Below, piece by piece: positions 1-6,424 of a stretch of DNA of 10,052 bases. Source of the DNA: JANYJJ01 sp038241115 (GTDB lineage Bacteria > Pseudomonadota > Gammaproteobacteria > Burkholderiales > Burkholderiaceae_C); NCBI GenBank assembly GCA_038241115.1, contig JBBRGA010000128.1, positions 1-10,052 on the forward strand, given 5' to 3'. The translations under genes were made by a program, and so were the position numbers. The notes beneath the pieces were generated by a model that was not told where the DNA came from, ran no database searches, and saw only the letters and a program-made list of their open reading frames with translations. The first letter of the stretch is position 1; each line of letters begins with the position of its first letter.

Positions 1-87
1 GACGCGGTGCTGCACAGCCAAGGCGTGATCGACCTCGAAGCCACCACCGAGATGCTGGTGCCCGGATGCCAGATCGTGGCGGGTTGA
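1..87 (+). CDS. C-terminal end of an unidentified protein (partial, 5' end outside window)
   Basis: The frame is open from base 1 and ends at a TGA at 85-87, giving 28 residues that finish in EMLVPGCQIVAG. G/C-rich third positions match the neighbouring genes, and the next gene on the same strand starts 58 bp later, so this is probably the end of a real gene. The fragment is too short to show a domain or motif, and I do not recognise the family. Its stop codon lies inside a TTGACA hexamer, but no -10 element follows it. Confidence 0.5.
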   Translation, partial: DAVLHSQGVIDLEATTEMLVPGCQIVAG

Positions 88-145
88 CAGCTGGCCGGTC
101 GCCCGGCGCGTTCAAGAAGTTGGCCGCACTGCCGACAAACACCCC

Positions 146-2443
146 ATGAACTCTCTTCTGGACCCGAGTGCGTTCGGCGATCTTGAAGCCGCCGCACCTG
201 TCAGCTGGCGACAACGTCTGCAGCAGGCGCTGCTGCGCCGCAACCACAAGCGTGCGCGGCTGCTGGAGCTGGACCTGTGGCGTTGCGTCGCGCTGGCCTC
301 GGTGCTGTGTGCGGCAACTGTTCTGGTCGGCACGGCGTGGCTTTGGCAGGCCCGGTCAGCCGCCGCCGCCACGTCGGCCACGGCTGCGCTCAACTTCCTG
401 GACAGCAGGCTCGATGAAATCGACGATCAGGCCAAACGCTTGGCCGCGCTTGTCGAAGCCACAGGCAGTGTTGAAGTCTGTGCTCGTGAGGTGGTCCTCG
501 GCTTGTTGAGCGGCAGCCTGGACAGCCTGCTGGTGCGCCGTTGGTGGCTGCAGGGCGAGCTCGGGCAGGTGGCCTGCGGACCTGAAGGCGCGACGTCGGC
601 GCTGGAGTTGGCACCGGCGCGCGACCGCCGCCTGACCTTGATGTCGCGTCGCTCGATCGGCGCTGAGCTCTTGGCGGTCCGGTCGGTGGGCGGTTCGCAA
701 TCCCTCGTCGCGCTGCTGGACCCGCGCGCGTTGACGTTGCCGCAGCACGGACCGTGGCAGACCGATGGCGCCACCGGCGAGCGCATTACCTTGCACGCTG
801 GCGACGGCCGCATGCTGCAAGTTTGGTCGCGCGACGGAGCCACGGTCCCGCGAGACGCCTTGATTCAAGCTCGACTGGCCTCCACCCGGCACGGCATGTC
901 GGTTGGCGCCAGCGTCGACCAATCGGGCTTCTGGGCCGATTGGCGCCGCCAGTTGCCGGGTCTTCTCGCGGCAGCGCTGATTTGCAGCGGCACTCTGTCA
1001 GCCTGGGCTTGGCGTCACGGCGCACGGCGCGCACGTCTGGTGCACCGATTGGAGCGCGCCCTGCGCAAGCGTCAGTTCGAACCCTGGGTTCAACCCATCG
1101 TCGACCTGAGCAGCGGCTGTTGCGTTGGCGGTGAAGTGTTGATGCGCTGGGCGCATCCGCAGCGCGGCATCGTCGCGCCCGGCGAGTTCATTGAAGTCGC
1201 GGAGCGAACGGGCCTGATCGACGGCATGTCGCGGCTGGTCATGACACGCGCCGCCCACCGTTTGGCCCCGCTGGCGCGGGCGCACCCTCATCTCTACTTC
1301 TCGTTCAACCTGACGCCCGACCAGCTGCGCGCGCCGCTCATCGCCCAAACCTTGACCGAAGTCTTCAACCCGGAAACCCTGCCACGCGAGCAGGTGTTGC
1401 TCGAGCTGACCGAGCGTGAGATCGTCGACCCGGCCGCTCAGGGCGCGCTGGCAGCGCTGCACCGAGGCGGCTGGCGCATCGCCATCGACGATTTCGGTAC
1501 TGGCCACAGCAGCCTGTCCCTGCTCGAACGCTTGCCGATACAGCGTCTCAAGATCGACCGCGCCTTTGTCGCCAGCATCGGCGCCAAAAGCGCCAACCGC
1601 CCTGTGCTCGACGCCATCATCGGCCTGGCGCGCGAGCTCGACATCGGCCTCATCGCCGAGGGCGTCGAGACCCAGGACCAGTGGGACTATTTAGCCGCGC
1701 GCGGTGTCGGCAGCGCCCAGGGTTACTTGATGGCCAGGCCGATGCCGCTGCCAGCGTTTGAGCAATGGCTCGCCGGCCACCCGACCGCCAGAGCCGTTGC
1801 CAACGCGCCCGCCGCAGCGCAGCCGCTGCCTCAACACGAGCCGCAGCCGCTGCCCCAGCACGAGCCGCAGCCGCTGCCCCAGCACGAGTCGCAGTCGCTG
1901 CCCCAGCACGAGCTGCAGTCGCTGTGGCAGCGCATGCGCTGCACCGGCGGCCTGGACATCCGCGACCGCATGTACCACCTGCGCAGTTATCGGCAGTGTT
2001 TTGTGGCCCGCGAGGCGGTGGACTGGATGGTGCGCGAGCTCAACGTCGACAGAGCGCAGGCCACGCACATCGGCCACCGCATGGTCGCTCTGGGTTGGAT
2101 ACGCCACGTGCTGGACGAGCACGACTTCGACGACGCCGAACTGTTCTTCACTGCCGACGTGCAATCGCAGGCAGCGCCCGCGTCACCGCAACTGGACGAG
2201 CTGCGCCTGGCGCTGCGGGCCTTGGACGGCGGCGTCCCCCTGCTAACTTACCGCCGCGGTCTGTTGGTTCACCACCGCTGCGTCAGCGGGCGCAGGGTGA
2301 TCGACTGGCTGGTCGAGCGGCACCCGGTCAACCGCAACACCGCTGCACAGTGGGCGTCGCATTTGATGCGAAAAGGCATGTTGAGGCATGTCTTCGACGA
2401 TCAGCCGTTCCGCGACGACGCCACCCTTTACCGGCCTGCCTGA
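146..2443 (+). CDS. Membrane-bound EAL-domain c-di-GMP phosphodiesterase with CSS-type periplasmic region and two C-terminal DEP domains
   Basis: This 765-residue protein should hydrolyse c-di-GMP to pGpG at the inner membrane. Residues 1-43 are cytoplasmic and basic. TM1 is about 44-68, a periplasmic region spans 69-269, and TM2 is about 270-290. Cys112 and Cys144 sit as in CSS-motif sensors, where a cysteine pair forms a redox-sensitive disulfide, although the motif here reads CAR, not CSS. The EAL domain covers about 300-545. The expected catalytic set is present: Gln316, Glu330 (EVL in place of EAL), Arg334, Asn388, Glu420, Glu423, the DDFGTG loop (Asp448, Asp449), Lys469, Glu505 and Gln525. 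It therefore looks active, and there is no GGDEF domain. An octapeptide-repeat linker (559-594) leads to two DEP-like domains, about 595-670 and 682-764, each with a CFVAREAVDWM-type or VSGRRVIDWLVE core and a closing LFF/LYR strand. DEP domains commonly bind membranes or protein partners, so they may target the enzyme or sense a ligand. The ATG at 146 has no clear Shine-Dalgarno; it was chosen because it leaves a normal cytoplasmic lead before TM1. Confidence 0.93.
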   Translation: MNSLLDPSAFGDLEAAAPVSWRQRLQQALLRRNHKRARLLELDLWRCVALASVLCAATVLVGTAWLWQARSAAAATSATAALNFLDSRLDEIDDQAKRLAALVEATGSVEVCAREVVLGLLSGSLDSLLVRRWWLQGELGQVACGPEGATSALELAPARDRRLTLMSRRSIGAELLAVRSVGGSQSLVALLDPRALTLPQHGPWQTDGATGERITLHAGDGRMLQVWSRDGATVPRDALIQARLASTRHGMSVGASVDQSGFWADWRRQLPGLLAAALICSGTLSAWAWRHGARRARLVHRLERALRKRQFEPWVQPIVDLSSGCCVGGEVLMRWAHPQRGIVAPGEFIEVAERTGLIDGMSRLVMTRAAHRLAPLARAHPHLYFSFNLTPDQLRAPLIAQTLTEVFNPETLPREQVLLELTEREIVDPAAQGALAALHRGGWRIAIDDFGTGHSSLSLLERLPIQRLKIDRAFVASIGAKSANRPVLDAIIGLARELDIGLIAEGVETQDQWDYLAARGVGSAQGYLMARPMPLPAFEQWLAGHPTARAVANAPAAAQPLPQHEPQPLPQHEPQPLPQHESQSLPQHELQSLWQRMRCTGGLDIRDRMYHLRSYRQCFVAREAVDWMVRELNVDRAQATHIGHRMVALGWIRHVLDEHDFDDAELFFTADVQSQAAPASPQLDELRLALRALDGGVPLLTYRRGLLVHHRCVSGRRVIDWLVERHPVNRNTAAQWASHLMRKGMLRHVFDDQPFRDDATLYRPA
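1820..1930 (+). repeat. 24-bp in-frame tandem repeat (four full units plus a degenerate fifth) encoding the EAL-DEP linker
   Basis: Four consecutive 24-bp units begin at 1820, 1844, 1868 and 1892, and a decayed fifth starts at 1916. Each encodes a version of QPLPQHEP. Units 1-3 differ by only a few bases, while unit 4 and the remnant diverge more, which suggests recent unit duplication. The unit length is a multiple of three, so gain or loss changes the linker length between the EAL and DEP domains without a frameshift. Confidence 0.9.
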
Positions 2444-2461
2444 ACGGCAAAGTCGTTTCAC

Positions 2462-2496
2462 GTCTGCACAGTCGGGCACGCGACTGCAGCGCAGAC
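2462..2496. terminator. Imperfect hairpin between convergent genes, possible bidirectional terminator
   Basis: An outer stem GTCTGC (2462-2467) pairs with GCAGAC (2491-2496), and an inner stem CAGTCG (2469-2474) pairs with CGACTG (2481-2486) around a 6-nt loop. A 1 x 4 internal loop separates the stems. It starts 18 bases after the stop of the EAL-DEP gene. Neither strand has a U-tract after it, so it is not a textbook intrinsic terminator; its position between convergent genes is the main support. Confidence 0.35.
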
Positions 2497-2503
2497 CGCG
2501 ATC

Positions 2504-2525
2504 CGGCGCTGATGCAAAAGCGCCG
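2504..2525 (-). terminator. 7-bp GC-rich hairpin immediately after the kinase-HDOD stop codon
   Basis: CGGCGCT (2504-2510) pairs perfectly with AGCGCCG (2519-2525) around an 8-nt loop. On the minus strand it begins directly after the TGA at 2526-2528 of the kinase gene. No T-run follows, so termination strength is doubtful. It may act with the adjacent larger hairpin, or only protect the 3' end of the mRNA. Confidence 0.35.
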
Positions 2526-4994
2526 TCAAGCCTGCTGCTTGAACGCCATCACCGCCTGGTTGCGCAGCGTGCGCACAAGCCCGAGCTCGCGGTCGTCCAG
2601 CGCAATCCCGCCGGCGCAGCCGTGGTCGGCATAGATCAGCGCAAAGGGTGAGCCCTTCATCATCATCGGCATCAGCAGGAAGGCCGGTGCGTTGATGCTG
2701 CTGCTGTACCAAAGCGGCAGACGCGACGCGAAATGGCCGTGGGTCGCATCGGTCACCAGCGTGTCGGCGCCCTTCAGGCAAACCGCCGCAAAAAGATCTC
2801 CGACCTCTTTCAACGGCACGCGCATGCTGGCCGCCGCTTTGGCTGCGTCTTCGCCCAGGCCAAAGCGGCCGGTCAGCATGCCGAGCTTCTGGTCGTGCAG
2901 ACAAAACAACACACGCCGGGCGCCCAGCGCGCGGTGCATCGTGTCAAGAATCACGCGCAGCACCTCGTTGAGCTTGAAGTTCTCGACCATCAGGCCGGTG
3001 ATGTCTTCGATGCCTTTGGACAGCAGCTGCACGGTCTCGCCATTCGCGGCGCGCGGGCTCACGATGGTGTCCGCCGGGCGCGGCGTCGCCAGGGTGGCGT
3101 CCAGCGGATCGGTTGCGTCAGTGGGGGCCGTTGCCTTGTGGGTCTCGGTGGTGTCGGCTGGCTGCGCCGCAGGGGTTGCTGGGCTGCCGAACAGCCGCCT
3201 TGCGGGCGAAGCCGCGCCGACAGACATGTCCATCGCCGCCGCCATTTGTGCGATTTGCCGCTGTGCCGCGGCGGTGGCGGCTTCGATGGCGGCTGCGCTG
3301 AGGCCGAGCGCGCGCGCATACCCGGCGGCCAGCTTGGCCACCTTCGCGCGTGCCGCCTTCGGCTCGTTGTGCAGCACGATTTCGGTGATCTGGTTGGCCG
3401 CCAAGGTCAGCCAGCGCAGTTGTTCGTCTGGGTTGGTGGAAGGGTGAATAGGCGGCGGACCGCTGCTGCGCCGCATGCAGCGCTTCAGTGACTCCGGCAA
3501 GCCCCAACTCTTGGCCACGCCGAGCCCGAGTTCTTCCAGGCTGATGCCGAGCACGCGAACCGCCGCCGCCTCTTCGCTGACCAGGGCGCTGCCCGCCAGC
3601 GCCGCCGCGGCCACGATGCCTCGAATTTGCCTGGCCTCTTCGACGAAGTAGTACTCGGTCAGCAGGCGGCCGAGGTTGTGGAACATTGCGCCGATGAAGG
3701 CGTCCTCGCTGTTGTGCAGGCTTTCACCCAGCTTGGCGGCCAGCGTACCGGCCATCAGCGCGCGCAGGAACTCCTCGAACACTTGGCCTGCCTGAGTCTT
3801 GTCCTGCATGTGCTCCAGCAGCACCAGACTGGTCGCCAGATCGCGCACCATGGTGAAGCCGACCAGCGAAACCGCGCGCGACACGGTGCTGATGTTGCCG
3901 CCGCCGCTGGACGAAAAATGCGCCGTGTTGACGAGCCGCAGCAGCTTGTTGGTCAGCGCCACGTCTTTCAGGATTTCGTCGGACAGCGCTGCCAGGCTGC
4001 CTCGTTCCGAATTGGTGGCTTTGCGGATGCGCGAAACCGAATCCGACAACGCCGGGAAATCGGTTTTGTAACGCATGCGGCGCAGCAGGAAGTCGAGCGT
4101 TGCGTTGCCGCTGCCACCGGAGCCGGAGCCAGCCCCCGCGCCGCTGGCCGCTGGCTCGGCGGTTGGGGCATCGGACGCAGGCGCCAGCCACTGCTGCAGC
4201 GCGTCGCGGAAGTCTTTGGCATTCGGCCAGCGGTTCGCCGGGTCTCGCGCCAGCGCGCGCAGCAGGAGCGCCCGCAGCGGGTCGTCCACCGCTGACGACA
4301 GGTTGGCAGGCAACTGCAGGTCCTGGTGGAGGATGCGCTGCATCGCCAGCGAAGGCTCGCGCTCGGCAACAACGCGCTGGCCCGACAGCATCTCGCCGAG
4401 GACCAGACCGGCCGCAAAAATGTCCATCGCCGGCGCGGGAGCCGCGCCGCGTATGGCTTCGGGCGACATGTAGCCCGGTGTGCCGACGATGTCGCCACTG
4501 GCCGGCTGCTGCACGCGCGCGGCAATGCCGAAATCCATCACCCGCGCCCGGCCGCTCGCGTCGACCAGGATGTTCGACGGCTTCAGGTCGCGGTGCACGA
4601 CGCCCGCGCTGTGAGCGGTGTGCAGCGCATCGAGCACGCCGAGCATCATCGCCACCGCATCGTTTGCGGCCATGGCACCGGTACGGCGAAGCTGCTGCGC
4701 CAGCGTCGGGCCACTCACGTACTCGAACACCAGGTAGGGCTGCGCGCCGTGGCGGTCGGCCTCGAACACCGGCACGATGTTCGGGTGGGAAAGCTGGCTG
4801 ACGCTGCGCGCTTCTTGCAGCCACGGGTCGGCCGCATCGATCTCGCCCAACATCAGTTTGACCGCGACTTCGCGCTCCAAGTGGACGTCCCAACCCAGCC
4901 ACACGGTGGCCTGTGCGCCTTGCCCGAGTTCGCGCTTCAGCTCGAAGCGCCCGACGCGTGTGACTGGTGGGTTCTGAGTGAAATTCGAGGGCAT
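2526..4994 (-). CDS. Serine/threonine protein kinase fused to HDOD and GAF-like domains
   Basis: This 822-residue soluble protein has no membrane segment. The Hanks-type kinase domain is about residues 17-270. It has the glycine loop at 23-30 (Gly24, Gly26), ATP lysine Lys46 in VAVK, helix-C Glu61, catalytic loop HRDLKPSN (Asp136, Lys138, Asn141), DFG at 154-156 and SPE at 177-179. All catalytic residues are present, so it should be active. A Gly/Ala/Ser linker (281-297) leads to an HDOD domain (about 300-505). HDOD domains resemble HD hydrolases without the catalytic pair and act as signalling scaffolds; here the usual HD position reads HN (439-440). After a Thr/Ala/Pro-rich linker (about 595-650), residues 655-820 look like a GAF-type sensor ending in an amphipathic helix. 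The likely role is to couple a small-molecule or protein signal to phosphorylation of unknown targets. The ATG at 4994 puts the glycine loop at the usual distance; no strong Shine-Dalgarno is visible. The gene converges on the EAL-DEP gene and lies 176 bp downstream of the GNAT gene. Confidence 0.93.
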   Translation of the reverse strand: MPSNFTQNPPVTRVGRFELKRELGQGAQATVWLGWDVHLEREVAVKLMLGEIDAADPWLQEARSVSQLSHPNIVPVFEADRHGAQPYLVFEYVSGPTLAQQLRRTGAMAANDAVAMMLGVLDALHTAHSAGVVHRDLKPSNILVDASGRARVMDFGIAARVQQPASGDIVGTPGYMSPEAIRGAAPAPAMDIFAAGLVLGEMLSGQRVVAEREPSLAMQRILHQDLQLPANLSSAVDDPLRALLLRALARDPANRWPNAKDFRDALQQWLAPASDAPTAEPAASGAGAGSGSGGSGNATLDFLLRRMRYKTDFPALSDSVSRIRKATNSERGSLAALSDEILKDVALTNKLLRLVNTAHFSSSGGGNISTVSRAVSLVGFTMVRDLATSLVLLEHMQDKTQAGQVFEEFLRALMAGTLAAKLGESLHNSEDAFIGAMFHNLGRLLTEYYFVEEARQIRGIVAAAALAGSALVSEEAAAVRVLGISLEELGLGVAKSWGLPESLKRCMRRSSGPPPIHPSTNPDEQLRWLTLAANQITEIVLHNEPKAARAKVAKLAAGYARALGLSAAAIEAATAAAQRQIAQMAAAMDMSVGAASPARRLFGSPATPAAQPADTTETHKATAPTDATDPLDATLATPRPADTIVSPRAANGETVQLLSKGIEDITGLMVENFKLNEVLRVILDTMHRALGARRVLFCLHDQKLGMLTGRFGLGEDAAKAAASMRVPLKEVGDLFAAVCLKGADTLVTDATHGHFASRLPLWYSSSINAPAFLLMPMMMKGSPFALIYADHGCAGGIALDDRELGLVRTLRNQAVMAFKQQA

Positions 4995-5170
4995 GAGGCG
5001 GCAAAAGAGTCGCTCTCATTGAAGCACAGGCACCCCGCGCCAGCAGGAGAATCAGAGGCGGCTGCACATGGCTTATTGGGGCATCGACGCTGGTGCGCAG
5101 TGGTCGTTCTGGCCGGTCTTGCAGCGTGGCCAGCTTGACATCGCCGACCCAAACCCGCGGCGGCAGCGCG

Positions 5171-5863
5171 TCAGTCGGCGTGGGTGCGAGCCGGGCGCAT
5201 CCGTCGCGTCGAAAAATCGGCAAGGGTCGAGCGCAGCCAACCCAGCGGCCGGGCAGCGCTCGGGCTTAGTGAATGGGCGTTCAAAGAATGGGCGCCCAAG
5301 ATGCGCGTCATGCGCACGGCGTTGCCCCCTTCAAAGGTGTCGATGTCAAAACCGTGCCGACGCATGAAGGCTTGCATTCGCAGGTTGTCATTCAGCACCT
5401 CACCGTGCAAATCCGAAAGGCCAGCGGCGCGGGCCGCCGTCAACAGCTCGTCCATCAGCGCACGGCCCACGCCGCGGCCCTGCCAGTCGTCCGCCACCGC
5501 GATTGCCAGCTTGGCGTTGCGACCGCACACCGACACCTCGAAGCGGGCCTCGCCCACCACAGCGGCGCTGTCGCAGTGGCTGCCCCAGGCCAGCCAGGCC
5601 TGGTGGCGCGCGCCGTCCACAGTGCACAGCTGCGTGGCCATCGACATCGGGGCGACTGCGGCGCCGCGAAAACGCTGACGTGTGCTGAGCGCACTCAGGC
5701 CCAGCATGAAAACCAGGAACGAGGCTGCGTCCTCTGCGCAGGCCCTGCGCACGATTGCCGCGGGGGCAGTGTCAGCGGCAGGGGCGGCTGCGGGGGCGGC
5801 TGCGGGGGTGGCTGCTGGGGTGGCTGCAGGGATTATGGGGACCAGGGAATTGACAGACATCAC
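5171..5863 (-). CDS. GNAT-family N-acetyltransferase (PatZ/Pat-like GNAT domain) with Ala/Pro-rich N-terminal repeat
   Basis: The protein has 230 residues from GTG at 5863, or 229 from the ATG at 5858-5860; both are in frame. The acetyl-CoA fold covers about residues 36-187. It opens with IVRRACAEDAASFLVFMLGLS and then RQRF, which resembles the start of GNAT domains in PatZ/Pat protein lysine acetyltransferases. Motif A is at about 118-145, with the pyrophosphate loop QGRGVG at 128-133. Motif B is about 154-172 and ends in MRRHGF. The likely substrate is protein lysine, but a small-molecule amine cannot be excluded. Residues 12-35 are PAAT/PAAA repeats, probably a flexible lead, and about 40 residues after the fold (190-230) are of unknown function. 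There is no fused acyl-CoA-synthetase-like or cyclic-nucleotide-binding domain. The gene is divergent from vapB. It could be co-transcribed with the downstream kinase, but the 176-bp gap argues for separate control. Confidence 0.87.
   Translation of the reverse strand: MMSVNSLVPIIPAATPAATPAAAPAAAPAADTAPAAIVRRACAEDAASFLVFMLGLSALSTRQRFRGAAVAPMSMATQLCTVDGARHQAWLAWGSHCDSAAVVGEARFEVSVCGRNAKLAIAVADDWQGRGVGRALMDELLTAARAAGLSDLHGEVLNDNLRMQAFMRRHGFDIDTFEGGNAVRMTRILGAHSLNAHSLSPSAARPLGWLRSTLADFSTRRMRPARTHAD
5781..5828. repeat. 12-bp tandem repeat (four units) encoding the PAAA/PAAT lead of the acetyltransferase
   Basis: Four 12-bp units start at 5781, 5793, 5805 and 5817. The core is GGGGCGGCTGCG, with C-to-T and end-base variants in the last two. 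Read on the minus strand they give Pro-Ala-Ala-Ala/Thr repeats near the N-terminus of the acetyltransferase. Because the unit is a multiple of three, slippage would change the length and not the frame. Confidence 0.85.
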
Positions 5864-5866
5864 GCG

Positions 5867-5874
5867 CTACCTTT
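5867..5874 (-). promoter_or_regulatory. Ribosome binding site of the acetyltransferase gene
   Basis: On the minus strand the bases read AAAGGTAG. The AAAGG core ends 6 nt before the GTG at 5861-5863 and 9 nt before the ATG at 5858-5860. Both spacings work, so the site confirms this start region but does not decide between the two codons. Confidence 0.55.
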
Positions 5875-5960
5875 CGATCGGAGGCGATGCCGCCCGCCAT
5901 CGGGCCAGCACCTTGCCGAGACAGCAATGTCAACCGGCGCAGCGCAACTGGCGCGGTCGC

Positions 5961-5974
5961 GGTCAATATTGACC
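5961..5974. promoter_or_regulatory. Perfect 14-bp palindrome, candidate operator
   Basis: The sequence GGTCAATATTGACC is its own reverse complement over all 14 bases. Its AT-rich centre stands out in a GC-rich setting. It lies about 98 bp before the acetyltransferase start and about 190 bp before vapB, and 27 bp upstream of a TTGACA hexamer reading towards the acetyltransferase gene. It could bind a dimeric regulator, but I cannot assign a family. Confidence 0.4.
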
Positions 5975-6123
5975 AAGCCCGCCGCGGTTCGTCCTCACTG
6001 GCGTTGACGCTGCATGCTTTGCAGGCCATGTTCGCGCCCTGAAAGCCCCGCGACCCTGCGCCGGAATCGCATCCCATCTGACTTTCTTTTTGCCGCCGCC
6101 AACCCTCAGAAGTCGAGGGGCCT

Positions 6124-6151
6124 AAAATAGGTACGCTTTCATACCTATTTT
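6124..6151. promoter_or_regulatory. 10-bp inverted repeat before vapB, probable VapB/VapBC autoregulatory operator and promoter
   Basis: The arms AAAATAGGTA (6124-6133) and TACCTATTTT (6142-6151) are perfectly complementary and separated by 8 nt. The right arm ends 15 bp before the vapB ATG. AbrB-fold antitoxins such as VapB commonly bind inverted repeats overlapping their own promoter. A TAAAAT resembling a -10 element (6123-6128) overlaps the left arm, so bound VapB would block transcription. No clear -35 is seen at the right distance. The same bases could form a hairpin in RNA, but the absence of a T-run and the position before the start favour an operator. Confidence 0.65.
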
Positions 6152-6166
6152 CGCGAACGAGAAAAC

Positions 6167-6424
6167 ATGACCGCCACCGCCAAAGTCTTCACCACCGGCA
6201 ACAGTCAGGCCGTGCGCTTGCCCAAGGCCTTTCGCGTCGATACGCATGAGGTCTGGATCACCCGCAGCGAGCACACCGGCGAGATCACGCTCAGGCCCAA
6301 GCCCAATGCCGATGCGCTGCAAGCCTTCCTGGACGAGTTGCGCAGCCAGCCCGCCAGCAACGAATTTGTGCCGCAACGTGACGACGCGCCGCAGCCTGAC
6401 CCGCTGGTCGGCTGGCAGCGATGA
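6167..6424 (+). CDS. vapB: VapB-type antitoxin (AbrB/SpoVT fold)
   Basis: This 85-residue protein is the expected size for VapB. Residues 4-31 carry the AbrB-like swapped-hairpin DNA-binding domain, with the family signature AKVFTTGNSQAVRLPKAFR. The rest (about 48-85) is the acidic/Pro-rich tail that, in this family, wraps around the toxin and blocks its active site. It should neutralise the VapC encoded next to it and repress the operon by binding the inverted repeat just upstream. Its TGA (6422-6424) overlaps the vapC ATG in an ATGA, the usual arrangement for coupled synthesis. The start at 6167 leaves the AbrB motif intact; upstream there is only a weak GAG-type ribosome binding site. Confidence 0.93.
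   Translation: MTATAKVFTTGNSQAVRLPKAFRVDTHEVWITRSEHTGEITLRPKPNADALQAFLDELRSQPASNEFVPQRDDAPQPDPLVGWQR

Larger units (their letters stand above)
5864..6166. other. Divergent intergenic region between the acetyltransferase gene and vapBC
   Basis: This 303-bp stretch carries no convincing gene. It should hold the promoters for the leftward acetyltransferase gene and the rightward vapBC-cyclase genes. Visible elements are the acetyltransferase ribosome binding site at the left end, a TTGACA on the minus strand (5928-5933, without a good -10), a perfect palindrome at 5961-5974, a T-rich patch near 6083-6091 and the inverted repeat at 6124-6151. Its last 110 bases are less GC-rich than the coding regions, as expected for a promoter. 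Confidence 0.6.

Noticed and set aside
84..89. Consensus TTGACA as a -35 element for the EAL-DEP gene
   Set aside because: No -10-like hexamer occurs 16-18 bp downstream, where the sequence is GC-rich, so a promoter cannot be supported.
1820..1930. CRISPR-like array
   Set aside because: The units are contiguous, without spacers, in frame, and lie inside a gene.
1765..2634. Plus-strand 289-codon frame running through the DEP region and past the EAL-DEP stop
   Set aside because: The Ala/Arg-rich translation comes from the repeat and GC bias; the DEP motifs lie in the other frame.
3724..5223. Minus-strand open frame of 499 codons overlapping the kinase in another frame
   Set aside because: The Arg/Ala-rich translation has no domain, and the kinase frame carries every catalytic motif.
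5271..5295. Short direct repeat GAATGGGCG (5271-5279 and 5287-5295)
   Set aside because: It is a 9-bp match inside the coding end of the acetyltransferase that gives a local AHSL duplication, and shows no sign of a mobile-element target site.
5928..5933. Minus-strand TTGACA as a -35 for the acetyltransferase gene
   Set aside because: The bases at -10 spacing read TGCTGG, far from consensus; kept only as a note in the intergenic entry.
5273..6007. Plus-strand open frame of 244 codons opposite the acetyltransferase
   Set aside because: It is antisense to a clear GNAT fold, low in complexity and without domain signature.
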